Of a stretch of DNA of 6,932 nucleotides, positions 5,237 through 6,932 are shown piece after piece. The stretch lies in contig CATKFT010000104.1 in the NCBI GenBank assembly GCA_949747745.1, positions 1-6,932 of the forward strand, given 5' to 3'. Position numbers and translations under genes: made by a program. This DNA is from an uncultured Clostridia bacterium. GTDB taxonomy: Bacteria; Bacillota_A; Clostridia; TANB77; CAG-508. The notes beneath the pieces are model-generated. The model was given only the letters and a program-made list of their open reading frames with translations. It had not been told where the DNA came from and made no database searches. Position 1 is the first letter of the stretch. Each line of letters begins with the position of its first letter.

Positions 5237-6639
5237 ATGTTTGAAGAATATATTGAAACTATAAAAGACAAAATCGTTACTTCTACTTGTGAATTAATCA
5301 GAATTCCTAGTATTAATTCTGATTCTAATGATCCCTCTATGCCATTTGGTAAAGGCTGTAATGATGCTTTAGAATATGTTTTAAACTTAGCTAATTCCCT
5401 AGGTTTTAGAACTAAAAATATTGATGGATATTGCGGATATATAGAATTTGGCGATGGAGAAGAACTTATGGGAATTATTGGACATTTAGATGTTGTTCCT
5501 GAAGATGAAAATTGGACATATCCTCCTTTTAGTGGAACTATTTCTAATAATAAAATTTATGGTCGTGGTGCTATTGATGATAAAGGTCCAGTTATTGCAA
5601 GTTTATATGCTATGAAAGCTGTTATGGACAATTTTAAAATTAATAAAAGAGTTAGGTTAATTCTCGGTTTAAATGAAGAAATGGATTGGAAATGTATTGA
5701 TTACTATAAACAACATGAAGAAATTCCAAGTTTTGGTTTTAGCCCAGATGCTGATTTTCCTTGCATATATGCAGAAAAGGCTTTGTTAAATGTACATTTA
5801 ACGCAAAGCTATCCATCTAATATTGATGATAAAATTATAATTAGTAGTATAGATTATGGAAATAATGCTATGAATGTTGTTCCTAAATTTTGCAAAATCA
5901 AACTATTTGTGGACAATAGTCTTGATATTTCATCATGTATCCACAGTTTAACACAAATTGTAGATAACTACAAATATTCTATAAAAATTACAAAAGATGA
6001 TGATAATTACATTGTTCTTACATCCACTGGAATTTCAGCACATAGTGCACATCCAAATCTTCGGAAAAAATGCAATATCACCTATTATTATAGTTTTATA
6101 TGAATTTTTTCAGAAATATAATATTAATATAGAACTATTATCAATATTTAGACATTATATTCATGTACAATATAATGGTAGAGACTTAAATATTGATTTA
6201 TCAGATGAATCTCGGAAGTCTTACATTAAATACTGCTAGATTTTGTTTAGAAGATGAAAATTTAGGAATTAGTATGAATTTAAGAATACCTATACATACT
6301 AATATTTCTTATATAAAGAAAGTTTTTAATAATCTTGTACAAAATCCATGTATTTTGGTTTCTTTTGATGGTGAAAAAGATGCACTATATATACCAAAAC
6401 AAAATAAACTTGTGTCTTCACTATGTAATATTTTTAATGAAGTAACAAAACAAAATAGTCCACCCATTGCAATAGGTGGTGCAACATATGCAAGAGCCTT
6501 TCCTAATTTTGTTTCATTTGGTGCAAATATGCCAGGTGATGAAGATATGTGTCATAAGGTAGATGAGTTCATTTCAATAGATAATCTTATTTTATCTACA
6601 AAAATATATGCTACTGCTATTTATAAATTGTGCTATTAA
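5237..6639 (+). CDS. pepV: PepV-like M20 dipeptidase, read with two +1 frameshifts
   Basis: PepV is a cytoplasmic di-zinc M20 dipeptidase that cleaves unspecific dipeptides in peptide catabolism. The ATG at 5237 follows AAAGGA; a weak TATACT lies at 5213-5218. Three frames join to one 466-residue protein, the usual PepV length: residues 1-275, then after skipping C6062 residues 276-325, then after skipping C6213 residues 326-466. Expected M20 residues are present in order: H83 and D85 in GHLDVVP, D114 in GRGAIDDKGP, E147/E148 in LNEE, D171 in SPDADFP, H269 in SAHPN and H439 in DMCHKVDEF. The last two agree with the positions I recall for the Lactobacillus enzyme. The segments abut exactly (HPNL-GKNAISP and SDES-GSLTLN) with nothing missing. 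Read without recoding it would be a pseudogene lacking H439, but there is no other sign of decay. Confidence 0.9.
6059..6065 (+). other. +1 frameshift site CTT-C-GGA in pepV, first
   Basis: The zero frame reads CTT CGG AAA; the dipeptidase frame resumes only if C6062 is skipped, giving CTT GGA AAA (Leu275-Gly276-Lys). If not skipped, the zero frame ends 13 codons later at TGA (6104-6106). CTT CGG A resembles the yeast Ty1 heptamer CUU AGG C, where a slow Arg codon in the A site causes a +1 slip. Confidence 0.8.
6210..6216 (+). other. +1 frameshift site TCT-C-GGA in pepV, second
   Basis: The frame used after the first shift reads TCT CGG AAG; skipping C6213 gives TCT GGA AGT (Ser325-Gly326-Ser), a conserved spot before the LTLN strand. 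If not skipped, translation ends at TAG eight codons after CGG. The extra base is again a C directly before GGA, and here it is far from any long A or T run. Confidence 0.8.
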
Positions 6640-6640
6640 T

Positions 6641-6689
6641 AAAAACAATAAAAAGGGCAAAAAATTATCTTGCTCTTTTTATTGTTTTT
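6641..6689 (+). terminator. Terminator after pepV, possibly bidirectional
   Basis: Two 20-nt arms (6641-6660 and 6670-6689) pair along their full length with one G-U wobble around a 9-nt loop. The core AAAAAGGGCAA / TTGCTCTTTTT carries A-runs on the left and T-runs on the right, so the stem ends in U-rich RNA for rightward transcription; the T-run complement of the left arm could serve leftward spoVG read-through too. It begins one base after the pepV stop. Confidence 0.87.
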
Positions 6690-6707
6690 AATACAAGTTT
6701 TTCAAAC

Positions 6708-6735
6708 AAAAATGACCTTTTTCAAGGTCATTTTT
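6708..6735 (-). terminator. Terminator after spoVG
   Basis: A perfect 12-bp stem (AAAAATGACCTT with AAGGTCATTTTT, 4-nt loop) lies 11 nt beyond the spoVG stop. On the minus strand the stem ends in TTTTT, so it fits an intrinsic terminator for spoVG; it is also symmetric enough to back up termination of pepV from the other side. Confidence 0.82.
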
Positions 6736-6746
6736 ATATACATTTA

Positions 6747-6932
6747 TTATTCTGCTGATTCTGTAGATTCTTCAGCTTCAGGAGCATCATAAGCTTCTAA
6801 TATAGCTGCTTGAATTTTTTCTCTTGTTTCAGCATTGATTGGATGAGCTATATCTTTGAAATCTCCGTTTGGAGTTTTTCTACTTGGCATAGCTATAAAT
6901 AATCCATTTTGACTTTCGATAACTTTGATATC
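6747..6932 (-). CDS. spoVG: Septation regulator SpoVG, C-terminal part
   Basis: The last 61 residues of SpoVG are visible; the start lies beyond the right edge. SpoVG is a small, abundant nucleic-acid-binding regulator, involved in septation and sporulation in Bacillus and in virulence and capsule control in other Firmicutes. The fragment carries the family core [24 protein letters not shown] and '[14 protein letters not shown]', written here in part only. It is followed by an acidic tail rich in Glu, Ser and Ala that ends ESTESAE. The core is near-invariant in the family, so the assignment is firm. The gene converges on pepV and has its own terminator. Confidence 0.95.
   Translation of the reverse strand, partial: DIKVIESQNGLFIAMPSRKTPNGDFKDIAHPINAETREKIQAAILEAYDAPEAEESTESAE

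Noticed and set aside
5237..6639. pepV as an ordinary pseudogene
   Set aside because: The only lesions are two identical C insertions before GGA. All metal ligands, length and junctions are preserved and there are no stops or deletions otherwise. It stays possible if raw reads support mutation and relatives lack the sites.

Overview
This window is AT-rich DNA from a low-GC Gram-positive bacterium, most likely an uncultured or host-associated clostridial (Firmicutes) lineage. The reasons are strong AGGAGG-type ribosome binding sites, TTGACA/TATAAT promoters, a DinR/LexA-type SOS box, and the gene set recA, recX, scpA, a PepV-type dipeptidase and spoVG. TGA ends scpA and recX and Trp is written TGG, so this is not a mycoplasma TGA=Trp code.

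Layout. Positions 1-4184 read leftwards: an Rpn/PD-(D/E)XK nuclease-like protein (4184-3156), recA (3040-1993), recX (1851-1399), scpA (1027-260) and the start of a Phd/YefM-like antitoxin (133-1, cut by the window edge). recA has its own consensus promoter with an SOS operator beside the -10, and an imperfect hairpin separates it from recX. The 371-bp gap between recX and scpA holds a decayed 36-bp tandem repeat. A 461-bp AT-rich divergent region (4185-4645) separates this block from two rightward genes: an unrecognised 162-residue lysine-tailed protein (4646-5134) and a PepV-like M20 dipeptidase (5237-6639). spoVG (C-terminal part) converges on the dipeptidase gene from the right edge, and two hairpin terminators lie between them.

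The main surprise is in recA and the dipeptidase gene. Both look whole and well conserved, but neither can be read in one frame. recA needs one +1 shift and pepV needs two. At all three places a single extra C lies directly before a GGA glycine codon, so the zero-frame ribosome meets CGG followed by AA: TCA-C-GGA-A, CTT-C-GGA-A and TCT-C-GGA-A. Skipping that C restores a 348-residue RecA with an intact Walker A motif and a 466-residue PepV with all M20 metal ligands, both at normal family length. CGG is otherwise nearly absent as a codon here: one in-frame use, in the 162-residue gene, in roughly 1,830 codons. The pattern is too regular for random decay or ordinary indel error. It suggests +1 recoding at an unassigned or starved CGG codon, or quadruplet reading of CGGA as glycine. 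A systematic sequencing artefact remains the main competing explanation and needs raw reads to exclude.

Functionally, the left block is DNA maintenance: RecA and its modulator RecX, the condensin kleisin ScpA, and a nuclease/transposase-like Rpn protein that may act on recombination or be a mobile passenger. The right block is peptide turnover plus the SpoVG regulator.
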